Positions 1-11,723 of a stretch of DNA of 64,000 nucleotides are shown piece after piece; within the stretch, counting starts at the first letter, position 1, and every line of letters starts with the position of its first letter. The DNA is taken from the NCBI GenBank assembly GCA_009746045.1, contig RPFO01000082.1, forward strand, positions 2,759,266 to 2,823,265, read 5' to 3'. The translations under genes and the position numbers were made by a program. The notes under the pieces are model-generated. The model was not told where the DNA came from and ran no database searches. It was given only the letters and a program-made list of their open reading frames with translations. Origin of the DNA: Mesostigma viride. Its lineage: Eukaryota; Streptophyta; Mesostigmatophyceae; Mesostigmatales; Mesostigmataceae.

Positions 1-310
1 GTTAGCTCCACAAAATTTGTCTTCGCGCCGCCCTAAAAATTTCGACTGGAGTACACTCCGTCGCAAATATTCTGCCACCGGACACATTTTTTCCCGTTTT
101 TGGAGTCCGCTCCACGTCCGGAGGTGCCGCGCCGGACACACGAGTGAGTGTGCTGTTTTGGCTGGATGTCCCCCCTCCTTCACCAGCATGGGCAGCGTCG
201 CCGGACGTGGCATACTAAACCATCACCACGCCGACAACATGCTTATCTATTAATACTAAAAAATGCTCTAACGCACTTCACCAACGTGATCAGCTCCAGC
301 CCCTCTCTGA

Positions 311-799
311 TCACTCCTTCCTCTTCCCTCCATCTTCCCGGAGTCTCCACACCGCCCCTGTCCCAAAATTCTTCCCACCTGGCTTCTGACAAGGGCACAT
401 GATTACAATTAAAGACACTGGCATCGTCCTAGGTGGCTGAATAGCGACTGGCATCGGCATGGGCGACTGGCGCGCAGCTTACCAAGAGAAGGTCGAGTGA
501 ACGCTGTGCCTGGGCATACTCGCTATGAAGCTCCTCGAAGCTCACCCCTGCATTCACACACAGTCGGCAGTCCACAAACGCCCGTTTTCGAAGGCAGGAC
601 TTACGCTTAAGATGAGCTTGTAAAGATTAGAAATCGCTCGGGCTCGAAAAAAGTCTCGGCAATCGACGCGAATTGGAGATGCAACAACGTTGGCGAGCGT
701 ACCTTCGCGTCCTGTAGCGGCCTCGTCGCATACACGCCTCATGCGCTCGACGAGGTGCCGCTCTCTCTCGAAATCGGGAGGACTATCACCGCCACCCAT
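311..799 (-). CDS. Small split hypothetical gene
   Basis: I do not recognise this protein. Exon 1 (799-703) starts at an ATG and encodes a charged segment beginning MGGGDSPPDFERE; it ends at GAAG|GTACGC in phase 1. Exon 2 (547-483) lies between TGCAG| and TTG|GTAAGC and continues the frame with VSFEELHSEYAQAQRSL, which looks helical. A possible last exon (385-311) follows TTGTCAG| and ends at TGA after KPGGKNFGTGAVW. The three pieces join in one frame to give about 78 residues. The phase match of exons 1 and 2 with good splice sites is the main support; exon 3 is tentative. The gene diverges from a possible plus-strand gene near 1.25 kb, so 800-1250 may be a shared promoter region, although I see no clear TATA element. 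Confidence 0.42.
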
Positions 800-1256
800 G
801 CTTACCTAATTCTCAAGTAACTGCTTGAAATTGCAAGGTGTCGAATCAACAGAACTGTTGCAAAGTGATGCTCGCAAAAGCTCGATCCATCACCAAAACG
901 TAAAACGTAAAAAGCAGCGACGAAGATAATTACGTGAAAACAGGCTGAAAACTTATGGAAGAATTATCTGCGATTCATAGGTAAAAGTTCTGGAATGCAC
1001 CCAACCATGAACCAACACTCATCGGTCAGTTACCTATCAGTATCGTCGGACCATCAGGGCAATATCCTCCTTGCGCAGGTCCCCTCGCACTTTGTGGCAT
1101 GCCTCGTGTTTTCAGGTCGTCCATGGTCTACTGTAACCTCTACCTAGTTGCGCCAAAGCGCGCAAATCCAAGCAGGACACGTGGGAAGCCCCTTCTGGTT
1201 GACCACAATGCTAGCAAAGAAAGTATGCTAGCAAACATACTACGGAGTCAAGACTA

Positions 1257-1568
1257 GGACTACAGACCGTGTACAGACTGAGCAAATCTGATTACATAGC
1301 AGCGCTGCGGCGGTTGTGCCGTGTGGCCCAAATTTGTGGGGAGGCACGCGTGAGACTTCGGACGGCCCCTCCCCCAGTTGAAATGCCGGGGGCTTCTAGA
1401 ATGGGTGAAATGTTTGATCACGAACGCCCATGTGATACAAAGGCGGCGGACACCCTCCATGCCGCCGTCTTCTCGTGCGTGTCCGCCATCGTTTGGAGTG
1501 AGGCTGCAAGGAAGATCGAGGTTCTTTGTCCGGGATTCGACGTGGAGGCTGCTGCTTACATCTTCGCG
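1257..1568 (+). CDS. Possible internal coding exon, unknown protein
   Basis: An open stretch without an upstream in-frame ATG reads LSKSDYIAALRRLCRVAQ, then a Pro-rich turn, then MGEMFDHERPCD and a hydrophobic helix-like segment ending EAAAYIFA. It is closed by GCG|GTACGT, a plausible donor. Candidate acceptors (CAG) precede 1264 and 1275. Composition is more protein-like than the flanks, and a downstream acceptor with a 3' exon ending near 1709 is conceivable. No family recognised. It could equally be chance reading; the lack of a start and of a proven partner exon keeps confidence low. Confidence 0.25.
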
Positions 1569-1709
1569 GTACGTCTCAGGTTTTGGTTATGCTGCTGCCC
1601 GTGTGTTTGTTGTTGTAGGTGTTGTAGCCGATGATGAGATTTCCACTCGGGCCAGTTTCTCATAACATTCGCAGTGCCCAAACTCTAGAGCTTTCGCCGT
1701 TGCGGGCTT

Positions 1710-3643
1710 GAGAGCTCCGTGAGGGGAAAAAACCTTCTTTGGATGTCTGAGGCTACATATGTGTACTGTGATGATTGTTGGCGTGGGTGATGACACCGCT
1801 TTTCGGATTCCCTCTGATGCTCTGCGGTGAGGTAATTAATGCCCTGACACGTCGTATGTTATCGGCTTGTTGAGTTTAATGTCACACATGTGCCGTGATG
1901 ACTGAAAGCTTACATTCTGACACCTCTTGTAGGAGGGTCGTTCAGACCCGATGAACGGAACTTGCTTTCCTATATCCTGAGCGCATACCCGCCCCGTTGG
2001 GTTTCAGTCGCCATGTTCTCTGGTCAGTAGTTAAATAAATTCATACTTCTTGTGGCCTCCTGTGCGCGTCATCAGGTTACTTCGTCCGAAGGTTACGGCG
2101 GGTCGTCGGTTCTGAGGTATGTTAGCTTGGCATGGCTTTTCATGTCGTTGTTGATACAAGCTCTTTGCAATATATGATGCTCTATTTGACAAATTGGTAG
2201 AGCATGTTGGACGGGAGCTTAGATCGAGCGCTTGTACCCCTCTTTTGTTAGAGACGAAAGCGTGTCAGTGATAAAACCAATGCCGGCAGCTCTTCCTGTG
2301 CTCCGGGGTTGACCTCTCATCTGACACATGTCATTCTTGATAGCATGCTCAATGTGTTTTTCCTGTCGAGAAGACGTTACGCAAGGAGCACTCTGCTTAG
2401 CTCGGCATGCAAATGCAATGGGCTCTGCAATTTTATTCCTTTTGCAAGATAAAAGGCGATGCCTACTCTCCTGTGCAGACAACAAAATGATTGCATGGGC
2501 CTTTCGCTATCGCAATATGTTCTAAAGAAAAAATATCACTATTGGCTGTGTGGGTATGCGTCATTGTTGGTCCTCATTGGGAACTTGGTTGTTTTTTTGC
2601 TCTTCGCCACGTTCTCTGTGCAGGTCATGCTGCGTCTATGTTGCATGAGAGAAGTCCTGGAGGCCGCCCAAGCATCTTTTTTTTTTTCTTTCATGGGTTA
2701 ACTTCATGCACACATTCCAACCCCGGGCAGCTTTTCGTAATTCTTTGTGGACAGTATGCCCCAAATTGTGTGCTAGATCAACTTGTGTTCTGTGTTGCAG
2801 CTCACGGTTTCTCTGTAGCCTGGGCTGTGTCAAGTGTAACGCATACATTTGTAATGATGGTTTTTTAAGAGTAACTTTTTCTTTGTTGGGGGGGGGGGGG
2901 GGGGGTCAGTGCTGTTTACGTGCAAAGAAAAGAGTGGAATAGTGGATATTCCTTTTCACTTTTCCTTAGTTACTCTTTGCAGAGCGATAGTCCCTACTTT
3001 AAACAGCATATAGGCCAACTGCAAATTTGCGGTGACTCCATGGCCTGTCATGTGTCGGACGGGTGACGATATAAATCTTGCAACTTTTGTTTTCTTGTAT
3101 CTGATGCCATCTGCTGACTTTCCCAATGAAGATTGTCATATTTTTGGATCAACCACCATAATTTATTTTGATGATTTTCAATATCTGAGGGAACAGCTGG
3201 TCATTGTCATGTTTACTTTGTGTGTGTGTGTGTGTGTGTGCAATTACACATAGGGTGCATGTTTTTCTCCTCAATGATTCAACTTCTTTCATTGATGAAC
3301 TTAATGATTAAGAAAAAAAGTACACTCTAATTTTTTAATGAGAGGAGAAAAATTTGTCCCTTGGTCTTTCTTCCCATAGTATGTGCAAGTGGGACAACCA
3401 TTAATGAGACATCTTGGTATCACTTGGGGTTCGGCACGATAAACATGCAATGCTGCAATTGATTTGGATGGGCTCGGTTCCCCATTCACTTAATCGATAG
3501 CTAATGAAATATTGTTGCAGTAATGTTTTTGTAACTATAACATTTTCGCTTTTTTAAGATTTTTGCTCCATACTCTTGCATTCTATCAATCGTAACTTAT
3601 TATTGCAACTTTCAAACGTGTACCATCATTTTTGTTTGAAAGG
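1710..3643. other. AT-richer intergenic region with short homopolymer and TG runs
   Basis: I see no convincing gene here. It contains a run of 18 G at 2888-2905, a (TG)11 run at 3219-3240 and several poly-T tracts. Short open frames have no domain, splice or codon-bias support. Confidence 0.5.
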
Positions 3644-3654
3644 TCAGAATTCAT

Positions 3655-4010
3655 TGAATTGAATTGAATTGAATTGTAACATAACTCCGTTGGGAGTATA
3701 TGTAGCACATAGCCCTTGAGAGGGGGCATATGGCCTATCATACATCCTAAGCTACTTCCTGCAAGGGTGGGGATGTAAAGGACCCTTGCTCTAGGTGCAC
3801 CAGGGCACTTGCATCCCCATGATCTTCAAGCTATGCCCAGCGAAGGGGGAGCCTGTCATGGGGGGGAAGATCAGCATAGCTATACAAAAAGGCTAGGGCA
3901 TGGCGTCTCAGCAGAGAGTTACTCCCTGCATGGGCACAACATAACTAAATAAAGCTAGGCATCATCTGGAGTGTGGCACATCATAGGCACACATGTACAT
4001 GATTAAATAA
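3655..4010 (-). mobile_element. Family C retroelement, 5'-truncated copy
   Basis: The left end is the 3' tail of the element, repeats of AATTG read on the plus strand, followed by the C stem-loop ACTCC/GGAGT. The rest is C 3' untranslated sequence shared with 9951-10260 and 28949-29300. It is flanked by the 11-bp target-site duplication TCAGAATTCAT (3644-3654 and 4011-4021), so this is a clean 356-bp retrotransposition event. No coding part is present. Confidence 0.85.
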
Positions 4011-4021
4011 TCAGAATTCAT

Positions 4022-4257
4022 ATCGAGGCCATAATGCAATATTATGACGAGCATAATTTTATTTGTTGCCATTACGCAATATTATGACAAGCAAAAGCTC
4101 CCTACGCAACGCAGCCCGGCGGATGCGCTCGGCCATGAAAATACGTCTGCAGCTCTGGCTGCTGTTCCGCCCTCCGGTTCGGGTCGGCAAGGCGACACTC
4201 GTCGTGCACTGGTGGTTGCCCCGAACCCTCCTGAGCTCCATGCCTCGCCACCGGCAA
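4022..4257 (+). mobile_element. 5' UTR and ORF1 start of a C/D-type element, left part of a chimeric element
   Basis: From about 4084 the sequence matches the start of the C-family ORF1 (compare the minus strand at 11723-11600 and the plus strand at 28268-28360). An AATATTATGAC motif occurs twice upstream. The segment ends exactly at CCACCGGCAA, the target-site duplication of the inserted family B copy. On the other side of that insertion (13434) the sequence continues as family A reverse transcriptase, so before the insertion this was a C-like 5' end fused to an A 3' end. Confidence 0.6.
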
Positions 4258-4853
4258 TCAATTAATTAGACTCGTGCTCCCTTTGGGGAGTCACCGAGCA
4301 TTAACCCCGATGGATGGATGGGTGCAAACAGTCCTACCGGTCTAATTTATCTACATCAGCTACCTACAACATCAATCTAAATAGCATCACGCTATCCTAG
4401 GGGAGCTGTCTGGCGTGCCTCTCGCGGGTTTGCACACGCGGGCGCTTCAGTTCCCCACAGGGGGGGGCTCGTTGTCCTCTATGACCTTGGCCCACTTGGC
4501 CTTGTCCATCATTGAATTGAATTGAATTGTAACATAACTCCGTTGGGAGTATATGTAGCACATAGCCCTGATTGTATTACAAACCCATATAGACGCCGAG
4601 CTATGGATGCCGAGAATGCTCATAACTTTTGATTCCGGGCATGAAATTTGGTCGGGTAAATTGCTACAGACTCGCTTTTTGATGACGAACACGCTGATCT
4701 AATTTTTGGCAGCCATCGCCCCGGATTTCGAAAGTTATCGCCGGCGGCCTGCCCAGCAGATATCGCTATTTTTCTGCACGTTATGGCGGCACCACGCACG
4801 TGAGCCGTGCGCCTGCGCCCCCTGCCATCGTCTAGGTGCTATTAAACGTAGCC

Positions 4854-6029
4854 ATGGAGGCCCCCGCATCGTCTTCAGTTCTTGCTGCCGAGTCTCTCGA
4901 GGACAAACTTGCTGCAAACAAAATCGCCACCGACATTGCCGCGGCCAAGAAAGCCGCTAACAAGCGCACCAAGACTTCGGCAGCGACTTCGGAAGCAACT
5001 CCGATAGCGGTTGAAACCTCCTTGCCGGACTCCATTTCTTCCTCATTCTACATGCCAGTCGCACGTTTGAGCCTGGACGACATCGCTGCCTTCCTTGGCT
5101 TCAGCGACGCCGAGGTGCGACGCGTGCTGCAGCTCCGCTACGAACACAACGCCCCGATTCGCCACCCTCGCACCGGCCAGGTTATGGACGCTCCTTCGGA
5201 TACCATTGATGCTTTGGAGCCCAAGGATTGCCGTCTTGCATGTCTTATTTCGTGCTGCTCTGAACTTGTCGAGCTGCCGGCGACACCCATCGCCAGGCCA
5301 GCCCCCGCGACCGACACTACCGTGCCGCTGCAGGACCTCGCACAGTCTTTTACGACCGTGCAGGGCGACATTAAGGTCCTGAAGGAGACGATGCTGGAGC
5401 TGAAGAAAGCCATGGCAGCCCCTGCCAAAACTACCACGTTTGCCGATGTCACCGGCAAGCAATTGACCACCATTGTTCAACAGGCGGCCAAGTCTGCAGC
5501 TACCGCTGCGGTCACCCAGAATGCAGTGCAGCAACGCCAACGCAATATGGTAATCAAAGGCTTCCAGAAAGGCGCGGCAGCACAGGAGACAGCACACTCA
5601 CTTGCCGAGGAGCTGCGCGGCCCAGCGTTTCTGGGGAAGCTGCAGCTCCAGAACCGTGTTGCCATTGAACGTGCCATTCGGCTGCCAGGCCCTCTGGGCC
5701 TGGTCGTCGTCACCATGGCCTCCATGCACGACAAACGCCTCGTGCTGGGAGCACGTCGTCTGCTCCAACGCGATGACTTCAGCCTCGACGAGGACTACAC
5801 GACGGCTCAACTGAAGGCGAGGAGCGCGGTGTGGAACAGCACCATCGTCCAGGAGACCAAGAAGCAAGAGACCAAGGGTAAGCGCATTAAGTTGCGTCTG
5901 CTTCAGGATGGCTCCTTTGCAGCATTCTTTGATGGGCACAGGATTACAGGTGTTCCGCTTAACACCCCCGGAGCGGAGTCTCGTCAGGCGTCTAGCCAGA
6001 AGGGTGCTGCCTCTGTTGGTAGACAGTAG
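4854..6029 (+). CDS. LINE A ORF1 protein, RNA-binding
   Basis: A 391-residue protein expected to bind element RNA and form the retrotransposition particle with ORF2p. I chose the ATG at 4854; the reading frame extends upstream only through a GTG. The N-terminal third is rich in Ala, Lys and Thr and probably disordered. Residues 165-200 contain a heptad-like helical stretch (ALEPKD..., then LKETMLELKKAM) compatible with a coiled coil. From about residue 225 an RRM-like segment starts with RNMVIKGFQK, followed by a C-terminal domain ending FAAFFDGHRITGVP. This order (coiled coil, RRM, CTD) is that of L1-type ORF1p. ORF2 follows after 74 bases. The frame is intact. Confidence 0.8.
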   Translation: MEAPASSSVLAAESLEDKLAANKIATDIAAAKKAANKRTKTSAATSEATPIAVETSLPDSISSSFYMPVARLSLDDIAAFLGFSDAEVRRVLQLRYEHNAPIRHPRTGQVMDAPSDTIDALEPKDCRLACLISCCSELVELPATPIARPAPATDTTVPLQDLAQSFTTVQGDIKVLKETMLELKKAMAAPAKTTTFADVTGKQLTTIVQQAAKSAATAAVTQNAVQQRQRNMVIKGFQKGAAAQETAHSLAEELRGPAFLGKLQLQNRVAIERAIRLPGPLGLVVVTMASMHDKRLVLGARRLLQRDDFSLDEDYTTAQLKARSAVWNSTIVQETKKQETKGKRIKLRLLQDGSFAAFFDGHRITGVPLNTPGAESRQASSQKGAASVGRQ

Positions 6030-6103
6030 GTAGACAACCTTCCTCGTCGGCTCGCGGCTAACAGGCTTCGGGGACAGCCTCTAAATAGTCCCGTTCCACT
6101 ACC

Positions 6104-9100
6104 ATGCATCGACCTAACAGTCGACTGAGACACATGGTGGTGCCGGTATCTCGGGCCAGAACGACAGCTCTCAGCAGCAAGATTAGCAACACCCAACGCA
6201 TGCTAGATTTCCTACGCCTCTGCGTTGCGCAAGCATCCCCGAATACCCAGAGCAGGCGGCAGGCTCGCATCCTACGCTTGCAGGACAAAATAAATGCGAT
6301 GAAAAGCACTATTTCTACCGCTTCCCTTCCCCCCTCCGTTTCACCCCCACCTCCACCCCCCGCCGCACCCACCCCCATCACCCATCGTCGTCCTCCCCTG
6401 GTGGGCCAGCAGGCATCCTTGGCCCTTGCCACTTTTAACACCCGCACATTGCTAGATGACGACCATAGCTGCCGGGTAGAGGAGCTAGTCGCATTCTGCA
6501 TTGAGCATCGTGTGTCTATATTAGGCGTCCAGGAACACCGCCGCACGGTGCCACTTGGCATGGTGAGCACTGATCGCTTGGCGGGTGGCTGGCGGTTTTT
6601 CTTCGCTGGCAGCGGTACGTCTGGCCAAGGTGGTGTTGGTCTTTTGTGTTCGCCGCTGGCAGTTGCTAGCCTCAGCACGCTTAAGTTTCTAACGCCACGC
6701 CTTATGGTAGCACACTTCACCTCCGTCGAGGGGCGGTCTAAACACCACCTCACGGTGGGGGTGGGCTACGCACCCCATAGTGGTCTACCTGCGTTGGAAC
6801 GCCAGAAGTTCTTCGAGGACTTGCATAGCCTTGAGGGGGCCACCCCGGCCCGCCACTTTTTGGTTATGCTGCTAGACGCCAATGCCACGCTCCCCGTGGG
6901 TACTGCTGGCAGTCGCTTTGCGCCTGCTGACACTGCTGCTAATGACAACACTCCCCTGTTTTCTGCCTTTTTGCGGGATAGCGGGATGGTTGCTGTCAAC
7001 TGCCACTTCCAACGTCCCTCCCAGGACTTGGTCACTTTTCGTGGCCCTAACGGCCGTCAGGCCTGTCTGGACTACGTGGTGGTACGGCAGCCCAGGTGTA
7101 CCTCGGTTCTGGACACCCGAGTGTTTGACACGCCCACGGTGTGCTCTGACCACCGGTTGGTGCGCGCGACCCTTCGGCTCCGGTTCCACGTCCCCGCGCG
7201 CCGCGCCCCAGTGGTCCGCCCTGACTGGTCTGCTCTACGTCCGGTCAAGGGAGATCCTGAGGACTGGACGGACGCCGAGCACGAGCGGAACTGGTGCCGA
7301 CGGAAGTACCTGTCGGCACTGGACGCCCGGGCGGACGTCGACGAGCTGGACAAGGGTGCCCCCAACGCAGCCATTTTTGCGGGCTTTGCGGCCCGTGCCC
7401 CGTTGCTGGCGGCCCGGCACCTGCCGGTCATGCCCCGCCGCCGCCCCGGCCCGCTCTACCGCCAGGACCCCAAGGTCTTGGCCGCCCGGCACCGCCTCAA
7501 GCGTAACCGGGACCCGCTGCAGAAACCATTGCTCAAGGCCGCCCTTGTGGAGGCCTACGAGCATGCTCAGGACGCGGAGGCGGCCCAGTGCATCGCGGAT
7601 GCCAAGGCCTGCCAGGCTCGCAACCAGGGCAAGGACATGTGGTACCACCTCGACCGGCTCGGCGGCCGGCGGCAGCGCACCCCGGTGGAGCACACGGGGG
7701 ACGGCACGGCGCCGGTAAGCCTTGACCGCTGGTTGGCCCACAATGTTTCCTTGACCGGTGGGGCTCGCGCCCCCCCCCGCCGCTTCACCCCGAGACGGCC
7801 GCCCGCCTCGGGGTCGCCGGACCCCCGCCGCCGCCAGCGCCCCCCTCCTCGGCCGCGGACTACCAAGTCCCCGCCTTGAAGGAGGGCTGCCTTGCCACCA
7901 ACGACGTCGTCCACCCCTTCACTTTGGAGGAATTGGACGGCGCCCTTGCTCGCCTGCGGTACGATGCGGCGGTCGGGGCCGACCACCTTTCTGCTGAGCT
8001 GCTGAAGACCCCTGATCTGGCGGTTAGGGATCTTCTGCTGGCGTTCTGCAACCGTGTCCTGCTCTCTGACGAGCCTCCGCCTGCTGAGTGGCAGACGGCC
8101 ATCCGCGTCATGCTGTACAAGAAGGGCTCTGCTGCTGACCCCGGTAACTACCGGGGTGTCTGCCTCCAGAGCGCCGCGCTGAAGGTCTTCATGCGCATGA
8201 TGCTGCACAGGCTCCGCGCCGCGCTGGACCCACACCTGGGTGAGTCTCAGATGGGTTTCCGTAGTGGTCGTAACACTGTCATGGCTGTGTTTGTCGCGCG
8301 CCGGTTGATGGAGGAGGTGCGTCGCCTTCCCCCTGACAGTTTGCCGCTGGTCCTCATTTTTGTTGACTATATCAAGGCCTTTGACACGGTCCTCTGGGAG
8401 GCTCTTTGGGCCATCCTAGCTCTGGACCGCGTGCCACCAGCGTTTATTGCTGCCATTCGCCGACTGTATGAGGGCTCACAGGCAGTAGTGCGGACTGCGG
8501 AAGGCACCACCCCACCATTCCCCCTTCACCACGGGGTGTGGCAAGGTTGTGTCCTGTCTCCATACCTGTTCATTATTGTCGTGGACCACGTCATGCGCCA
8601 GGCACGTGCGCGCTTTACTGCTCTTAAGGGGTTCGAGCCAGGCTTGGACATCCTTAACGAGCGTGGGCACGGCGGGGTTAGCACGGGTTACCGCCTGGCT
8701 GACCTGATTTACGCGGACGACACCACCCTCATCGCGCGCCCCGAGCACATTCAGACCTGGCTGGACTGTCTGGGCCTGGAGGCGAGGGCGGTGGGGTTGG
8801 AGATTAGTGTCAAAACTGAGGCGATGGTGATTGGGGCCTCCAGTCGCCCACCGCTGCCGCGCCTGCTAGACGGGACGGAGGTCCCACTCCGCGACCGCTT
8901 CAAGCTGTTGGGGAGTTGGCTTCCGGACACTGCCGACGATGTGGACACCCGCATCGGCCTTTCCTGGGCCAAGCTCCGTTCGCTCAACACCTACTGGCGC
9001 TCCAAGGGCCTGGACGAGCACCGCAAGCGCATGCTCTTCAAGGTCCTCGTCCTCACGGTGCTCACGTATGGCGCCGAGGCATGGACACTCACGGCAACAC

Positions 9101-9573
9101 TGGCAGCCAAGCTAGACGGCACGGTAACCCGGATGCTCCGACAGGTCCTGAATGTCGGGTTTTCTCAGCGTAGGTCCTTAGAGTCTTTGTATCACGGTAT
9201 GCCGCGTATTTCGGACGAGATTAGACAGCGTAGGATAGCATTTGTAGGACATCTTGCTCGCACCAGCCAGGTCGACACCGCCCTTGGTCTGGCCGGTCCC
9301 CAGCGGCTCGGCCAACCGGGGCGGCACATTTTGACCTGGCCTGGCCCCAAGAACATTCCTAAAAAGGTAGGGAAACATGCCATGACCTATACCCAGATGT
9401 TGCTGGACGACCTAGTGGTCCCAGCCCAGTTTGAGTACCGCATCCACTCTCTCTCCCGTCTTTGGACTGCCATGCAGGACAAGGAGCGGTGGAAGAAGAT
9501 TGTCAAGGCACACACGCCCGACCCTGTGGGCAAGCCACCTCCCCCCAAGCGGAGGAGGCGTTTTGATGAGTAG
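6104..9573 (+). pseudogene. LINE A ORF2: APE endonuclease and reverse transcriptase, one frameshift
   Basis: Target-primed reverse transcription enzyme. Frame 1 (6104 to about 7770) carries an APE-type endonuclease: ATFNTRTL (metal-binding Asn), GVQEHR (catalytic Glu), YAPHS, LLDANA, and CSDHRLV (catalytic Asp-His). The RT frame is open from the C-run at 7770-7778 to 9573 and has KAFDTV, QGCVLSP and the catalytic YADD, then thumb and C-terminal segments. The two frames are offset by one base at a run of nine C. Loss of one C by mutation or sequencing error is the simplest explanation; a programmed -1 shift is possible but unproven. Apart from this the coding capacity looks intact, so the copy may be young. 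Confidence 0.85.
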
Positions 9574-9713
9574 TGTAGTTAGGCTTTTCTAGATAGAGTT
9601 AGGATAGTTCGATCACGCGGCTTCCTCCACCCCATCCATCATGAAATATGTGCTACATGACCTCCCCACGGAGGCATGTTATAATTTAATTTTTTTTTAA
9701 TAGCCCTTGAGAA

Positions 9714-9950
9714 GCCATGTCCTAGCTCTTGTATAGCCATGATGATCTTCCTCCCTCACAGGCATGCTCCCCCCTTACCCGGGCATAGCGTGATAGACCA
9801 TGAGGGTGCAGGTGCCCTGGTGCACCTAGAGCAGGGGTAGCTTACATTCCCACCCTTGCATGAAGTAGCCTAGAATGTATGATAGGCCATATGCCCCTTC
9901 TCTGGGCTATGTGCTACATATACTCCCAACGGAGTTATGTTACAATTCAA
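9714..9950 (+). mobile_element. Family C 3' fragment inserted into the C host
   Basis: This 237-bp 5'-truncated copy ends with the hairpin ACTCC-CAAC-GGAGT (9922-9935) and ACAATTCAA. It is flanked by TAGCCCTTGAGAA at 9701-9713 and 9951-9963. It inserted in the opposite orientation into the minus-strand C element, next to the LINE A 3' end, giving an inverted pair. Confidence 0.85.
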
Positions 9951-10337
9951 TAGCCCTTGAGAAAGGGGCATATGGCCTATCATACATCCTAAGCTACTTC
10001 CTGCAAGGGTGGGGATGTAAAGGACCCTTGCTCTAGGTGCACCAGGGCACTTGCATCCCCATGATCTTCAAGCTATGCCCAGCGAAGGGGGAGCCTGTCA
10101 TGGGGGGGAAGATCAGCATAGCTATACAAAAAGCTAGGGCATGGCTGCTCAGCAGGGAGTTACTCCCTGCATGGGCACTGCATAATTAAATAAAGCTAGG
10201 CATCATCTGGAGGGTGGCTCATCATAGGCACACATGTACATGACTAAAAAGGCTAGGCCTCAGCTGGTATAGTGCCTGTAGTAGGCGGGCATGTACAAGG
10301 CCACTGTCTAACTATTCTACACTACTGCTGTATTCCC

Positions 10338-11723
10338 CTAGGCTGGGGCTGGAGTTGCTGGGGCCGCGGTGGTCGAGGGGGTCGCTTGCCAGGGCTTGTG
10401 GCCGACGTAGATGGCCGCCCCCTTCCAGTACACCGGCTGGCCCGCCTTGGTCTGCCGGAGCTGGAGGTAGGTCGGCCATAGCTCCCGTAGCCGTTGTTGC
10501 TGTGCCAGGGTCAAGTCGTCGTCAAGGGTGAAGAGAGTCTTCTCGAGCCGCTTGCGGCGTCTGAGAAAAGAAATCTTGTCCGCCGGGGTCTTAATTAAAG
10601 GTGAGAAGGAGCGGGGGCGGCCCGGCCTTACCCCGCGCGCGGGGAAGGCGGTGGGCGGCCAACTCGATCTCACCAGTAAGGCCCATGCGATCAAGGATTT
10701 CTCTCTCAAAAGCACGCGCAAGCTTCTCGGAATTCTCACCTTCCTCCATCTTGAGATTCTTGACAATGACGTTGAGGCTGCGCTTGGCGAGCTCGGCCTC
10801 CTCGCGGAGGTCAAGCGTCTGCCGCTGGAGCTGGGCTGCGACGGCGGAGGTGGTGGAGGTGGTATGTTGCTTAAGCATGTCCGCCCAGGTCGTGATGGGA
10901 GGAGCATCGCCGGCCAGGCCAGCCGGGGCTGGCTTGGCGGCAATGTCCTTCGTGAACTGCCTGGGCGGTGAGGCCGGCGGTGTTCTGCAAGACCTCGATA
11001 GCGATTGCATTATCCTTGAGGCGCTGGTCGATGTCGCGGAGCTGGGCGGTGATGGAGTCGGTGGAGACGGAGGGGGGGGGAGGTGGAGGCGAGGAGGGTG
11101 GCGGTGGCGGTGGGGATGGTGGGGAGCTCAGCAGCCAGCGTGCCGCCAAGTGCCGCCACATCTGCGGCAAGAGGGGTCACGTGCTGCTCGAAAGCGTCCT
11201 TGAGGAGGGTGCGGATGGAGGCTTCGGAGGGGAAGGGGGGCGGTTTGGGAGCCCAGATCTCGGATTCGGAGCGTCCAACAAGGGAGCAGAGGGCGAAGCG
11301 TTGAAGCTTGGGGCGAGGCATGCGGTGAATGATTGGGAGAGCCTCGGCGGGGTCGACAAGCTTGCCGTCACCAGGCCAGCGGCCACGGTTGTGGGACGTG
11401 AGGTACACGCACAGGGCTAGAAGCGAGGCGTGATTGCCGTAATAAAAGTCTTCCATAATCCAAGTGGGGCTGCGTTGCCAGAAGCCGGGGCTGTTGACGT
11501 CAAAGGAGCGCTCTTCCCAGGGCGGCTCAGCAGAGCGACTGCGCTTAGGTTCAGGCGATGCTGATGGCGAGGCGAGCCCGGGAGGCTGGGCGAGCACCAG
11601 TGCCCTACTAGTGTCACCGTTGCCATCTGGGCCGGTGGGCGAAGCTGCAGCCGAAGCTGCAGGCGTATTTTCATTGCCGAGCGCAGCCGCCAGGCTGCGT
11701 TGCGTCGAGAGGCGTTTGCTCAT
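10338..11723 (-). pseudogene. Family C ORF1-like gene, broken frames
   Basis: The only gene of family C. It starts at 11723 (MSKRLSTQRSL) and needs at least two frame changes (near 11010-11060 and 10600-10620) to reach the stop near 10338. In order it shows a Pro/Ser/Ala-rich N-terminus, a segment with FWQRSPTWIMEDFYYG, a coiled-coil-like part (TWADMLKQHTT onward), an RRM-like core (LNVIVKNLKMEEGE ... AHRLPR) and an L1-ORF1p-type C-terminal domain (KISFLRRRKRLEKT, GQPVYWKGAAIYVGHK). It probably binds RNA. The same gene is present on the plus strand at 50.0-51.2 kb, and related ones in family D. Frames could partly be sequencing error in GC-rich runs. Confidence 0.7.

Larger units (their letters stand above)
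4570..9700 (+). mobile_element. Full-length family A LINE retrotransposon
   Basis: A complete 5131-bp non-LTR element bounded by TAGCCCT duplications (4563-4569, 9701-9707). Order: 5' UTR 4570-4853, ORF1 4854-6029, ORF2 6104-9573 (endonuclease then reverse transcriptase), 3' UTR, hairpin CCTCC-CCAC-GGAGG at 9661-9674, and an AATTT/poly-T tail. The RT motifs (NYRGVCL, QMGFRSGRNT, KAFDTV, QGCVLSP, YADD) and the C-terminal YGAEAWTLT and GHLAR segments suggest an RTE-like RT, while ORF1 resembles L1 ORF1p. Clade assignment is inference. A single frameshift in ORF2 is the only visible lesion. Confidence 0.92.

Noticed and set aside
7235..7741. Minus-strand frames across LINE A ORF2
   Set aside because: Shadow frames of a GC-rich coding strand; the sense frame has all endonuclease motifs.
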